DNA of 51,875 nt from a delta proteobacterium NaphS2 (lineage in GTDB: Bacteria; Desulfobacterota; DSM-4660; Desulfatiglandales; Desulfatiglandaceae): the NCBI GenBank assembly GCA_000179315.1, contig ADZZ01000482.1, positions 1-51,875 of the forward strand, given 5' to 3'. The notes beneath the pieces are model-generated. The model was not told the DNA's origin, did no database searches, and saw only the letters and a program-made list of their open reading frames with translations. Positions 8,399 to 15,277 of the stretch are shown one piece after another; position 1 is the stretch's first letter; every line of letters begins with the position of its first letter. Position numbers and translations under genes: made by a program.

Positions 8399-9118
8399 TT
8401 AATCAAAAGCCATGTCGGTTTTCCATTCTTTCCACACGTTGCCCACCAGATCGGGACCCGGTTTAAGGATCTTTTTGCCGGGTTTCCATCCGGATGGCGT
8501 CGCTTCGGTCCCTTCGGAAGCACGAACCAGTTGAAATGCCTGAATCTGCCGCAGGGTCTCATTCACATTTCGTCCCACGGGCGGGGTCAGCACTTCGAAG
8601 CCCTGAATGACGCCGTCCGGATCGATGAGAAATCTGCCACGGTTTTCAACACCACCATCTTCATCGTATACGCCGTAGGCTTTGCCCACGCGACCGCCCG
8701 CGTCCGATAGCATGGCAAAGGGGACGCCGCCGTCCACCATCTTGCTCAGTTCATGGTCATCCCACATTTTGTGCACAAACATACTGTCGATGCTCATGGA
8801 AAGGACTTCCACGCCCAATTTCCGGAATTCGGGGTATTTTTCAGCAACTGCTGAAATTTCAGTGGCTCAGACAAAGGTGAAATCACCGGGATAAAAACAG
8901 AGGACCACCCATTTTCCAAGGTGTTCCGATAACTTGATGTTGATAAACTTCCCTTGTCGGTAACCCGGCGCTGTGAAGTCGGGTGCTTTTTTTCCCACTT
9001 GGATCATGCGCTTTTCCTCCTTTTTCAGGGGTGCGGTTTCAGGGGTTGATTCGGGTATCGCCTCTCCCACCGGTCCGCCAGTGGGACGTGCACATCCTGC
9101 CTTGATTTCTTCCGCCAT
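8399..9118 (-). CDS. prxU: Selenocysteine-containing peroxiredoxin (AhpC/Prx type), UGA recoded at 8867-8869
   Basis: Two adjacent open frames are one gene: the in-frame TGA at 8867-8869 falls exactly at the peroxidatic cysteine of the Prx motif, giving [17 protein letters not shown] (Sec84). Sequence identity to peroxiredoxins continues without a break on both sides. A SECIS-like hairpin follows the UGA. The protein is 239 residues from the ATG at 9116-9118. A second ATG (9005-9007, [11 protein letters not shown]) has a GGAGG with ideal 8-base spacing and would give a normal-length 202-residue Prx without the extension containing Cys9. The usual resolving-cysteine motif V-C-P-A is T-P-S here. 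Reduces H2O2 and organic peroxides in the cytoplasm. Requires SelA/B/C/D, not in this window. Confidence 0.93.
8839..8856 (-). promoter_or_regulatory. Bacterial SECIS hairpin of the peroxiredoxin gene
   Basis: Read on the minus strand, TTTCAGC (8856-8850), loop AGTT, GCTGAAA (8845-8839) form a perfect 7-bp stem. It begins 11 bases after the UGA, and the loop G is base 19 after it, as in the E. coli fdhF element. A stem this close to UGA with G early in the apical loop is what SelB recognises in bacterial SECIS elements. Confidence 0.75.
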
Positions 9119-9159
9119 AGACCCTCCTTTTATGCTATAAATTTAAGGTTTCACGGTTG

Positions 9160-9190
9160 TTTCCGTATTTCATAGGCATGGATACGGAAA
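9160..9190. repeat. Perfect 9-bp inverted repeat upstream of the peroxiredoxin gene
   Basis: TTTCCGTAT (9160-9168) and ATACGGAAA (9182-9190) are exact reverse complements separated by 13 bases. It lies between asnA and the peroxiredoxin start, about 40 bases from the start codon. No T-run follows on the minus strand, so it is a poor terminator; an operator for a dimeric regulator is the better guess. Confidence 0.5.
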
Positions 9191-9225
9191 ATGAATTTAG
9201 GCCTCTTAAATGATCCGAAAAAGTC

Positions 9226-10356
9226 TCATTCAATCACATGAATATTCTTCCTGGCGCACATGTCTTTCAAAATTTTGGGCCAGACCGTGGCGCTCACCTC
9301 TCCCAGATGTGCTTTCTTTAGCAGGCTCATGAAGGTTCGGGATTGCCCGATGCCGCCACCGATGCTGAGCGGGATGTCATGGTTCAAAACGGCCTGATGA
9401 TACGGCATATTCAGGAAATCCATCTGGTTGGTGATTTCAAGTTGTCGCTTCAGGGTTTCGGCATTGACGCGGATACCCATGCTGGTGAGTTCGTGGCGTC
9501 GTCGCGTAACAGGGTTCCAGATGAGGATGTCTCCGTTTAAACCGTGCATTGGCCGGCCGTCTTGGGAAACCGTTTCCGTTACCCAATCGTCATAATCGGC
9601 GGCTCGCATTTCGTGGGGAAAGCCATCTTCGAGGGTCCAGCCGATACCGTAGATAAAGACAGCCTTATGTTCCTTCACAATTGCCGTTTCCCGTTGTTTG
9701 CGTGGCATATGGGGGTATCTGGCCAGAATGTCTTCGGCGTGCAGAAAGGTGAGTTCTTCCGGCAGATCCGGATAGTTATCGATTTTGAGATTTGGGTAAA
9801 GGCTTTGAACGTGGTTTTCCGCGCCTTTTAAGACTTTCCATATCTTTTCCACAATCTGTTTTAGAAACTGCAGGTTACGCTGATCCTTAGAGATAGCTAG
9901 CTCCCAGTCCCACTGGTCCACATAGACGCTGTGGTCGTGGTCCAGGAAATAGTCCTTGCGGATGGCACGCATGTCCGTGATGAGTCCTTCGCCCGTCTTT
10001 AATCCGAACTGTTTGAGCGCGACCCTTTTCCATTTGGTGGCGGCTTGAACCACCTGCGCATCAATGGGATTTTTGTCGTGATCATTGGAAATGTGAAATT
10101 GGATGGGCGTTCTGGAGCCGTCCCGATCCAGATAATCGTTTACGCCGCTTTCCTCATCCACAATGAGCGGAACGGTGACCCGCATCAGATTGAGTTTTCT
10201 GCACAGATTTTCTTCGATGTAATCTTTGGCGGCATAAAGCGCCAGTTGGGTTTCCTTGGGGCTTAGAAGAGAGACATAGTCGTCGGGCAGGATACGCTCG
10301 ATTTCAGCATAATCGCCGATGCCGGGACCGGCCAGATCCGCTTTTTTTACGTTCAT
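9226..10356 (-). CDS. asnA: Aspartate-ammonia ligase (asparagine synthetase A)
   Basis: 376 residues from the ATG at 10354-10356, chosen because GGGAGG sits 6 bases upstream and the protein then starts MNVKKADL; the frame is open 14 codons further without a ribosome site. AsnA is a class II aaRS-like fold enzyme making asparagine from aspartate, ammonia and ATP. Recognisable family segments include SRTPIQFHISND, DHDHSVYVDQWDWE and the C-terminal GGGIGQSR ATP-binding motif. Longer than E. coli AsnA (about 330), mainly through an N-terminal extension and an internal insert. It lies between the small selenoprotein candidate and the peroxiredoxin, same strand, 107 bases upstream of the latter. 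Confidence 0.93.
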   Translation of the reverse strand: MNVKKADLAGPGIGDYAEIERILPDDYVSLLSPKETQLALYAAKDYIEENLCRKLNLMRVTVPLIVDEESGVNDYLDRDGSRTPIQFHISNDHDKNPIDAQVVQAATKWKRVALKQFGLKTGEGLITDMRAIRKDYFLDHDHSVYVDQWDWELAISKDQRNLQFLKQIVEKIWKVLKGAENHVQSLYPNLKIDNYPDLPEELTFLHAEDILARYPHMPRKQRETAIVKEHKAVFIYGIGWTLEDGFPHEMRAADYDDWVTETVSQDGRPMHGLNGDILIWNPVTRRRHELTSMGIRVNAETLKRQLEITNQMDFLNMPYHQAVLNHDIPLSIGGGIGQSRTFMSLLKKAHLGEVSATVWPKILKDMCARKNIHVIE

Positions 10357-10483
10357 CGGTTTCCTCCCAATTGCAATTTCTAATAACGCTCTTTGCACTA
10401 TAAAAACAAAATCATTTCATCCGCACTTCATTAAAGTATCCTGAAGGCCGCTAACACAAAAAGACAGATACGTCAACACACAA

Positions 10484-10551
10484 AAAAATCCCCCATGCCC
10501 TTCAGCAGAACCATTGAAGCTGTCCTCCGTAAAGACAAATGGGGGATTTTT
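10484..10551 (-). terminator. Long-armed terminator hairpin downstream of the small selenoprotein gene
   Basis: AAAAATCCCCCAT (about 10484-10496) and ATGGGGGATTTTT (10539-10551) are inverted repeats enclosing about 42 bases with a nested CTTCA/TGAAG pair (10500-10504 and 10515-10519). On the minus strand the stem is followed by a run of seven T, as expected for an intrinsic terminator; the A/T runs on both sides also make it bidirectional in principle. Confidence 0.65.
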
Positions 10552-10583
10552 GAAAACGAATAAGTGACGTTTTTCGACAAAAA

Positions 10584-10736
10584 CTATTTCTTGTCGATGG
10601 TTTCTATGACCTTGGGCCGCTTGTCGCCTACCTGGCAACTGTTGCTCATTCACGTGGAGATGCCCATTTTGGGCAAAATGTAGGCTTGCAGCAATACCCA
10701 CAATGCTATGACCGCCAATATGATCCAGATACTCAT
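10584..10736 (-). CDS. Candidate 50-residue single-span membrane selenoprotein, UGA at 10650-10652
   Basis: From the ATG at 10734-10736 the frame encodes one hydrophobic helix (MSIWIILAVIALWVLLQAYI), then LPKMGIST, an in-frame UGA, then 21 polar residues (MSNSCQVGDKRPKVIETID plus KK) to a TAG at 10584-10586. Reading UGA as selenocysteine gives U29 with C34, a U-x4-C pair on the hydrophilic side of the membrane. A SECIS-like hairpin with an AGGTA loop follows at the right distance. It lies in a cluster with FmdB and one gene away from a clear selenocysteine peroxiredoxin. Only a weak AAGG ribosome site precedes it. I do not recognise the family; a redox role is inference. If UGA is a true stop, the product is only 28 residues. 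Confidence 0.7.
10623..10639 (-). promoter_or_regulatory. SECIS-like hairpin after the UGA of the small membrane protein
   Basis: On the minus strand GTTGCC (10639-10634), loop AGGTA (10633-10629), GGCGAC (10628-10623) pair over 6 bp including one T-G wobble. The stem begins 11 bases after the UGA. The loop carries GGT at bases 18-20, close to the AGGUCU loop of the E. coli fdhF SECIS. Confidence 0.7.
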
Positions 10737-10828
10737 GTCTTTCCCTTCTTTTTTCGTGTTGGATGCTTCCATAGAAGATTGTTTCCCTGACATTTTATTA
10801 ACAGCACACGGCTGTCGGATCATCCGGC

Positions 10829-11047
10829 TCACGAAAAACCGCCGTGGGATCCGCACGACCCGGCAGAAGATAAACCACCCAGACTCAGATCGGAACCGGA
10901 TCCTCCGGATGAAAAGGTGGAGAGTTGCTTTTCACTCTCCTCTGCACCGCATGAAGGGCAGGGACCTTTATCCTCGCCGTTTGACCGGAAACAAAGCGAC
11001 TCATAGAGGTTTCCGCACTTTTTACATTTAAATTCATAAATGGGCAT
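10829..11047 (-). CDS. FmdB-family zinc ribbon protein
   Basis: 72 residues from the ATG at 11045-11047, which has GGGAGG upstream and gives the standard family start MPIYEFKCKKCG. A zinc ribbon is formed by CKKC (near residue 8) and CPSC (near residue 36), followed by a glycine/serine-rich tail with one more cysteine (GSCGSHGGFS). The family is of unsettled function and often called a putative regulatory or FmdB-like protein. It is first in the minus-strand cluster with the small selenoprotein candidate (92 bases downstream). The extra tail cysteine and glycine-rich tail are common in deltaproteobacterial members. Confidence 0.85.
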   Translation of the reverse strand: MPIYEFKCKKCGNLYESLCFRSNGEDKGPCPSCGAEESEKQLSTFSSGGSGSDLSLGGLSSAGSCGSHGGFS

Positions 11048-11370
11048 TATTTTCCTCCCTCGTATTGTCAATTATTGTCTCTTTAGAGACTGAAAAAACA
11101 AAAAGGTTACGATTTCCTTAAATTAAGATAATTCATATTCCGCAAACCGCAATCCGCTGTTACAGCATCGCCACCGGACGGACCCAACTTACCAGGTAGA
11201 AAAAATGCTTTGATGCTGGTACTGATAGCTCCGAGTATGATATAAGGTGGATGTTTAATAATGAATAAATCGGATTTTTTTGCCAATGGACAAGAAGCGT
11301 AACCAATACGCGGTGATAAGTCAATCCTGGTTGGGAAGACAATTTCTCCATGAACGGGAAGGAAAAGAAA
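11048..11370. other. Divergent intergenic region between fmdB-like and the small lipoprotein
   Basis: About 320 bases, low in GC. It carries a small perfect hairpin, GTCTC-TTTA-GAGAC, at 11077-11090 close to the fmdB-like start, and otherwise nothing I can support. It must contain the promoters of the two divergent transcripts. Confidence 0.5.
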
Positions 11371-11583
11371 ATGATGCGGAATTTAAGAAAGTGCATGAAG
11401 TGGGCGATGGCGGTTTTTTCCATTCTGGGGTTGAGCGTTATTGTGATGTCTTGCGCGGATTTACAGGAAGATTACAACGCATCGGGGTGGCAGTACCGCC
11501 TCTCTCGTGACGCGCCCCCTTCATGGGAAAATGATTACGGCCGGCCGCCGTTTGGTGGCGAAGGAGAAACCCCTTTCAACTAA
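11371..11583 (+). CDS. Small predicted lipoprotein
   Basis: 70 residues from the ATG at 11371, which has AAGGA 7-8 bases upstream (an ATG at 11350 opens the same frame, and another follows at 11374). A basic N-terminus, a hydrophobic core (WAMAVFSILGLSVIVMSC) and a lipobox cysteine at residue 28 indicate a lipoprotein. The mature part is only about 42 residues, rich in aromatic and acidic residues (WQYRLSRDAPPSWENDYGRP), with no family recognised. It precedes the SPOR-NlpC lipoprotein by 18 bases and probably shares its transcript, suggesting a cell-envelope role. Confidence 0.6.
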   Translation: MMRNLRKCMKWAMAVFSILGLSVIVMSCADLQEDYNASGWQYRLSRDAPPSWENDYGRPPFGGEGETPFN

Positions 11584-11601
11584 TAGATCCAGAAACAGCT
11601 C

Positions 11602-12390
11602 ATGTGCCAACGCTTGAACCGCCATTCTCTGAGTATGCTGGGCAACTTGTTCATGTGGGGTCTTATGGTCGTTGTGGCCCAAGGGTGCGCGAACAAATCC
11701 CAGAAACCCGGTTTTGCCCCCATACCGGCTGAAACCATGCCCACTCTGACTGGCTACACAATTCAATTGGGCGCTTTTCGTGACGTGGATAACGCGGTTC
11801 TCCTTGCCCGCTCTCTTGCACAAAGGGGTATCGATGCCTACTATTTTCGAACAAAGAAAAATCTGATCAAGGTTCGTTTCGGCGATTTTTCTTCACTGAT
11901 GGAAGCCCGAAGACGTGCGGGTCGACTGGTTCGTGACGGCGTCATTGATGACTATTATATTATTCCTCCCAATGCCCATGCAGCTTTCGGAAGGAAAGGA
12001 GAAACTGAAAAAGAGGAACTCAGGTCTGAAATTGTAGAAACCGCCCGCAGTTTTATAGGCCTGCCATATCGGTGGGGCGGGAACTCGGCGGAAATCGGAT
12101 TCGATTGCAGCGGGCTGGTGATGGCCGTCTACTATCTGAACGGCATTGCATTGCCACGTACTTCGAGGGAGCAATATCACGTGGGAAAACCGATCACAAG
12201 GGACTTTTTGAACGAAGGAGATCTGGTTTTTTTTGATACCACCGGCAGAAACCGGGTTTCCCATGTAGGAATCTATGTGGGGGATGGAAAATTTATTCAC
12301 GCACCGGGGAAAGGCAGGACCATTCGCACGGATTCGCTTACCAATACCTACTATGCACCCCGTTACAAAGGGGGGCGGAGTTGCCTCTGA
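11602..12390 (+). CDS. SPOR-domain NlpC/P60 peptidoglycan endopeptidase lipoprotein
   Basis: 262 residues. A hydrophobic signal ends in lipobox VAQGC (C29). Residues about 50-122 form a SPOR domain (GYTIQLGAFRDVDNAVLLAR), which binds denuded glycan strands. Residues about 140-260 form an NlpC/P60 papain-like peptidase with catalytic C169 (FDCSGL), H221 (SHVGIYVG) and a third polar His233 (FIHAP). Enzymes of this family cut stem-peptide bonds in peptidoglycan. The start at 11602 has no strong ribosome site; an ATG at 11635 also keeps the lipobox. SPOR in front of the peptidase is an unusual order, since SPOR is usually C-terminal, and suggests targeting to septal wall. Confidence 0.88.
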   Translation: MCQRLNRHSLSMLGNLFMWGLMVVVAQGCANKSQKPGFAPIPAETMPTLTGYTIQLGAFRDVDNAVLLARSLAQRGIDAYYFRTKKNLIKVRFGDFSSLMEARRRAGRLVRDGVIDDYYIIPPNAHAAFGRKGETEKEELRSEIVETARSFIGLPYRWGGNSAEIGFDCSGLVMAVYYLNGIALPRTSREQYHVGKPITRDFLNEGDLVFFDTTGRNRVSHVGIYVGDGKFIHAPGKGRTIRTDSLTNTYYAPRYKGGRSCL

Positions 12391-12444
12391 TCAACAGGTC
12401 TTTGTAGAAGCCTAAGTGATATCACTTTCAGCTTACCAAGGCAT

Positions 12445-13584
12445 ATGACGCAGTTAAAACAAAATCCCATGTTTCGCTTTCTGATGGTATTGACCATCAG
12501 TTCCACCATCGGCCTTCAGGCCTGGACGATGCTGTTCAACAATTTTGCCGTGGAACAGGTTCATCTTTCAGGGGAACAGGTGGGCATGATTCAGTCGGTG
12601 CGCGAGATTCCAGGATTTTTGACGTTTCTTGCCGTGTTTGTCATGATGGTGATCCGGGAGCACCGGCTATCCGCCATCTCCATTGTTGTGCTGGGGGCAG
12701 GCTTTGCCCTCACGGGGGTTTTTCCCTCATATGCGGGGTTGATGATGACCACCGTTCTTATGAGTTTCGGGTTTCATTACTACGAGACGACCAATCAATC
12801 CCTGACCCTTCAATATTTTGACAAATACCAAAGTCCCGTGGTGTTTGGAAGATTACGCAGTATCGCCGCCGCTTCCAGTATCGGTATCGGTATCTTCGTT
12901 TTCCTTATTTCGCATTTTTTAAGCTTCAGGAGCACATACCTGACCATCGGGGGATTGATTTTTGCCGCGGGTCTCTGGGCATTCACCCGAAATCCCGTGG
13001 ACAAGAATATCATTCCCCAGCACAAAAAAATGATTTTTCGCAAGAAATACTGGCTGTACTATTTCCTGACATTCATGGCCGGCGCCCGACGGCAGATTTT
13101 CATGGCATTTGCCGTACTGCTGCTGGTGAAAAAATTTGAATTTTCCGTGCAGGAGGTGACGGCGCTTTTTGTGATCAACAATGTGATCAATTATTTCCTG
13201 AGCCCTATGGTGGGAAAATATATTGTGCGCGTCGGTGAAAGAAAAATTCTTTCCCTGGAATATTTCAGCCTTCTTTTCATCTTTTTGGCCTATGCCCTTG
13301 TGGATTCAAAGCTCCTGGTCTCTTTTCTCTACGTCCTGGACCACATTTTCTTTAATTTTGCCATTGCCATTCGCACCTATTTTCAGAAAGTGGGGGATCC
13401 GAAGGATATTGCCCCCAGCATGGCGGTGGGATTCACCATCAATCATATTGCCGCCGTGTTTTTGCCGGCACTGGGAGGCATTCTTTGGATGGTGGACTAT
13501 CGGATTCCTTTTCTTGCGGGAGCAGGTATGAGTATTGTCAGCCTGATCGCCGTTCAGAAAATCCGTGTACCGGCTGAAGGCTGA
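12445..13584 (+). CDS. Major facilitator superfamily transporter
   Basis: 379 residues with about 11-12 hydrophobic helices. A helix-2/3 loop segment (VIREHRLSA) and a central basic loop (about residues 183-200) separate two six-helix halves, typical of MFS. No substrate-specific motif is recognised. It ends convergent with the corrinoid adenosyltransferase gene. No clear ribosome site lies before the ATG at 12445, and the 54-base gap from the NlpC gene leaves co-transcription uncertain. The family call is firm; the cargo is unknown. Confidence 0.8.
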   Translation: MTQLKQNPMFRFLMVLTISSTIGLQAWTMLFNNFAVEQVHLSGEQVGMIQSVREIPGFLTFLAVFVMMVIREHRLSAISIVVLGAGFALTGVFPSYAGLMMTTVLMSFGFHYYETTNQSLTLQYFDKYQSPVVFGRLRSIAAASSIGIGIFVFLISHFLSFRSTYLTIGGLIFAAGLWAFTRNPVDKNIIPQHKKMIFRKKYWLYYFLTFMAGARRQIFMAFAVLLLVKKFEFSVQEVTALFVINNVINYFLSPMVGKYIVRVGERKILSLEYFSLLFIFLAYALVDSKLLVSFLYVLDHIFFNFAIAIRTYFQKVGDPKDIAPSMAVGFTINHIAAVFLPALGGILWMVDYRIPFLAGAGMSIVSLIAVQKIRVPAEG

Positions 13585-13626
13585 AAGTTGTAACGTGCAG
13601 TCCGATCGGCCCCAAGCCGGACCCAA

Positions 13627-13655
13627 CCCCATTAAAAACATTGGGGAAATCTTTT
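13627..13655 (+). terminator. Probable terminator after the MFS gene
   Basis: CCCCA (13627-13631) and TGGGG (13642-13646) pair around an A-rich loop, followed by AAATCTTTTT. It lies directly at the end of the convergent cobO-like gene, so it may serve the plus-strand transcript. The stem is short. Confidence 0.45.
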
Positions 13656-14209
13656 TAGAATTCGATTCCCAGTCGTGCTTTGGCACCTGCGTAGTAGGGG
13701 TGCTTGATCTGCCTATATTCGGTGACATAGTCCGCCATTTCAATGAAGTCGTCGGGAGCGCTGGCGCCGGTCATGACCAGTTCCGTCTTGCCTTTACACC
13801 TTTCCATCAGTTCGATGATTTGTCCTTTTTCCAGGATTCCGAAAATCAGTGTGTTGAGGATTTCATCGCAGATCAGCAGTTGGGCGCCGCTTCTCGCTGC
13901 ATCAAGGGCGCTTTCAAGCGCTTCTGAGGCATGTTCGTAGTGGATGGCTTCAGGCCCCTTGGAGAGAATAAAAGGGTGTTTTCCCGGACACTGGTAGCGA
14001 ATATTGGGAATGTTGGCAAAAATATGGATTTCTCCGGAAGTCCCCGATTTCATGAATTGAATGAAATTGACTTCGAGCCCGACGCCCGCAGCCCTGACGG
14101 CCAGCCCCACCCCGCGGGTGGTTTTGCCGACTCCCTGTCCGTAATAGATATGAATGAGACCGAGACCGATGCGCTTGATCAGCCCGGACCGTTCTTTGGT
14201 GTAATAAAT
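13655..14209 (-). CDS. cobO: Cob(I)yrinic acid a,c-diamide adenosyltransferase (CobO/BtuR), probable AUU start
   Basis: About 184 residues, normal CobO length. Walker A is YGQGVGKTTRG (about residues 25-35), followed by GLAVRAAG, VNFIQFMKSG, and the family motifs LLICDEI and LVMTGASAPDDFIEMADYVTE. It adenosylates corrin cobalt during B12 synthesis or salvage. The frame upstream of the P-loop contains no ATG, GTG or TTG before an in-frame TAG at 14222-14224. A strong AAGGAGG lies 8 bases before an ATT codon (14207-14209), so AUU is the best start. GTG at 14110 would delete the P-loop and cannot be right. Downstream ends converge on the MFS gene. Confidence 0.88.
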   Translation of the reverse strand: MYYTKERSGLIKRIGLGLIHIYYGQGVGKTTRGVGLAVRAAGVGLEVNFIQFMKSGTSGEIHIFANIPNIRYQCPGKHPFILSKGPEAIHYEHASEALESALDAARSGAQLLICDEILNTLIFGILEKGQIIELMERCKGKTELVMTGASAPDDFIEMADYVTEYRQIKHPYYAGAKARLGIEF

Positions 14210-14287
14210 GGGTTTTCCCTCCTTCTATAGTGCAAATATGGTGTAAAGTGCTATGATAACGGCCCCATGGAATGAAGGGGGTGGAAT

Positions 14288-14560
14288 TCATGCTTTAACA
14301 AAGGTCCATATGCCGATGGCCACAAAACCTGCGCCTGCAATATACCTCAAATTCCTTTCACTGACATATTGGGAAATAACGCCGCCTGCCAGGACGCCGA
14401 TGGCAGATGAGACAATCAGGGCCAGCGATGCGCCCACAAATACGGTCAACTTGCCTACTTCCTTATCTGAAGCAAACAGCATGGTGGCCAGTTGTGTCTT
14501 GTCACCCAGTTCGGCTACGAAGACTGCTGCAAAAACAGTAAAAAGTACCTTGAAATCCAT
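14288..14560 (-). CDS. Single-domain UPF0016/GDT1-family membrane protein
   Basis: 90 residues, three hydrophobic helices, with the signature motif E-L-G-D-K-T (residues 17-22) of the UPF0016 (Gdt1/TMEM165) family, known as cation (Mn/Ca)-proton exchangers. Most members have two such domains in one chain; this is a half-size form with one motif, which must pair with itself or a partner. No second copy is nearby. The ATG at 14558-14560 gives the typical MDFKVLFTVFAAVF start. It lies 79 bases upstream of the cobO-like gene on the same strand. Confidence 0.82.
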   Translation of the reverse strand: MDFKVLFTVFAAVFVAELGDKTQLATMLFASDKEVGKLTVFVGASLALIVSSAIGVLAGGVISQYVSERNLRYIAGAGFVAIGIWTFVKA

Positions 14561-14785
14561 ATATTCCTTTCCATTTGCAAGGGATATGTTTGCGGCAAAG
14601 ACGGAAATCGCTTCATATATAGCAGCATTGTGTCAATATTCTCAATAAAAAGATGGCATCAAAGAGGGAACGGCCCAACTGTTTCTCTGTGGATTTTCGG
14701 GTGCGATGCAGGTAGAATAATTGGTTAGAAGACGACAGCAGAAATGTTGCGGTCAAGGGATTAAAGGATTTAATCGGAGGAAGCT
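14561..14785. other. Intergenic region upstream of the panE remnant
   Basis: 225 bases without a supported gene; reading frames here have no homology I can see and no ribosome sites. It separates the leftward UPF0016 gene from the rightward broken reductase gene. Confidence 0.4.
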
Positions 14786-14965
14786 TTGAAAGAGATAGAA
14801 AATGTTGCTGAACTGGGAGCGGGGGCCATGGGTTCATATTTCGCATCCCGGTTTTTTGAAACGTCAGGATTGCATACTTCCCTGGTGGCGCGTGACGACC
14901 GAAGCGACCGGCTTTCAAGAGATGGCCTGGTCGTAAACGGTAAACCCTTCCGGGTCCTTAAATGA
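14786..14965 (+). pseudogene. panE: N-terminal remnant of ketopantoate reductase (PanE/ApbA family)
   Basis: A TTG start at 14786 with GGAGG six bases upstream opens a 59-codon frame. It matches the N-terminal NADP-binding end of 2-dehydropantoate 2-reductases: the dinucleotide motif GAGAMGSYFASRFFE (about residues 11-25), then SLVARDDRSDRLSRDGLVVN, then GKPF. It stops at a TGA at 14963-14965, where the family protein would continue for some 240 more residues. The next 300 bases show no continuation in any plus frame. The intact ribosome site and start suggest a fairly recent truncation by deletion. Confidence 0.7.
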
Positions 14966-15277
14966 AGGCAGATTCGGTTTCAGCATCTTTAACCTTAGGG
15001 CCACTTTATACACGAATATATGGCAGAATGCCAGCAGCCGAATCACCTTGAAAAATCCCTGAAGACCGATTACGCTTCTTTCTCGGTTTTCGATGCTCAC
15101 CCTGAAATCCTTCTTGCCGGCTTTTTTGCAGGAATACCTTTTGCCATTTTGATGTGCCTAAAATTCATGCTGGTTCTGATTGCATCGATCAAGGTGATCA
15201 TGGTAGGGTTGCCGCCGGAAGCTTGAAGGGGTCGCGGATATTTTGAACATAAATTCAGAAGGATGAATTGAAAAACG
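14966..15277. other. Unassigned stretch after the panE remnant
   Basis: About 310 bases. Short open frames exist on both strands: plus 15020-15226 with a hydrophobic middle, and on the minus strand two touching frames that overlap through GTGA near 15097-15100. None has a recognisable family or ribosome site. It may hold debris from the event that truncated panE. Confidence 0.35.

Noticed and set aside
10417-10701. A 94-codon minus-strand frame overlapping the small selenoprotein gene
   Set aside because: It is a shifted frame through the same hairpins and terminator, has no ribosome site, and its composition is not protein-like.
10829-10860. Possible selenocysteine read-through at the FmdB-type stop codon
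   Set aside because: The TGA is followed after two codons by another TGA and no hairpin of SECIS type is in place; it is an ordinary stop.
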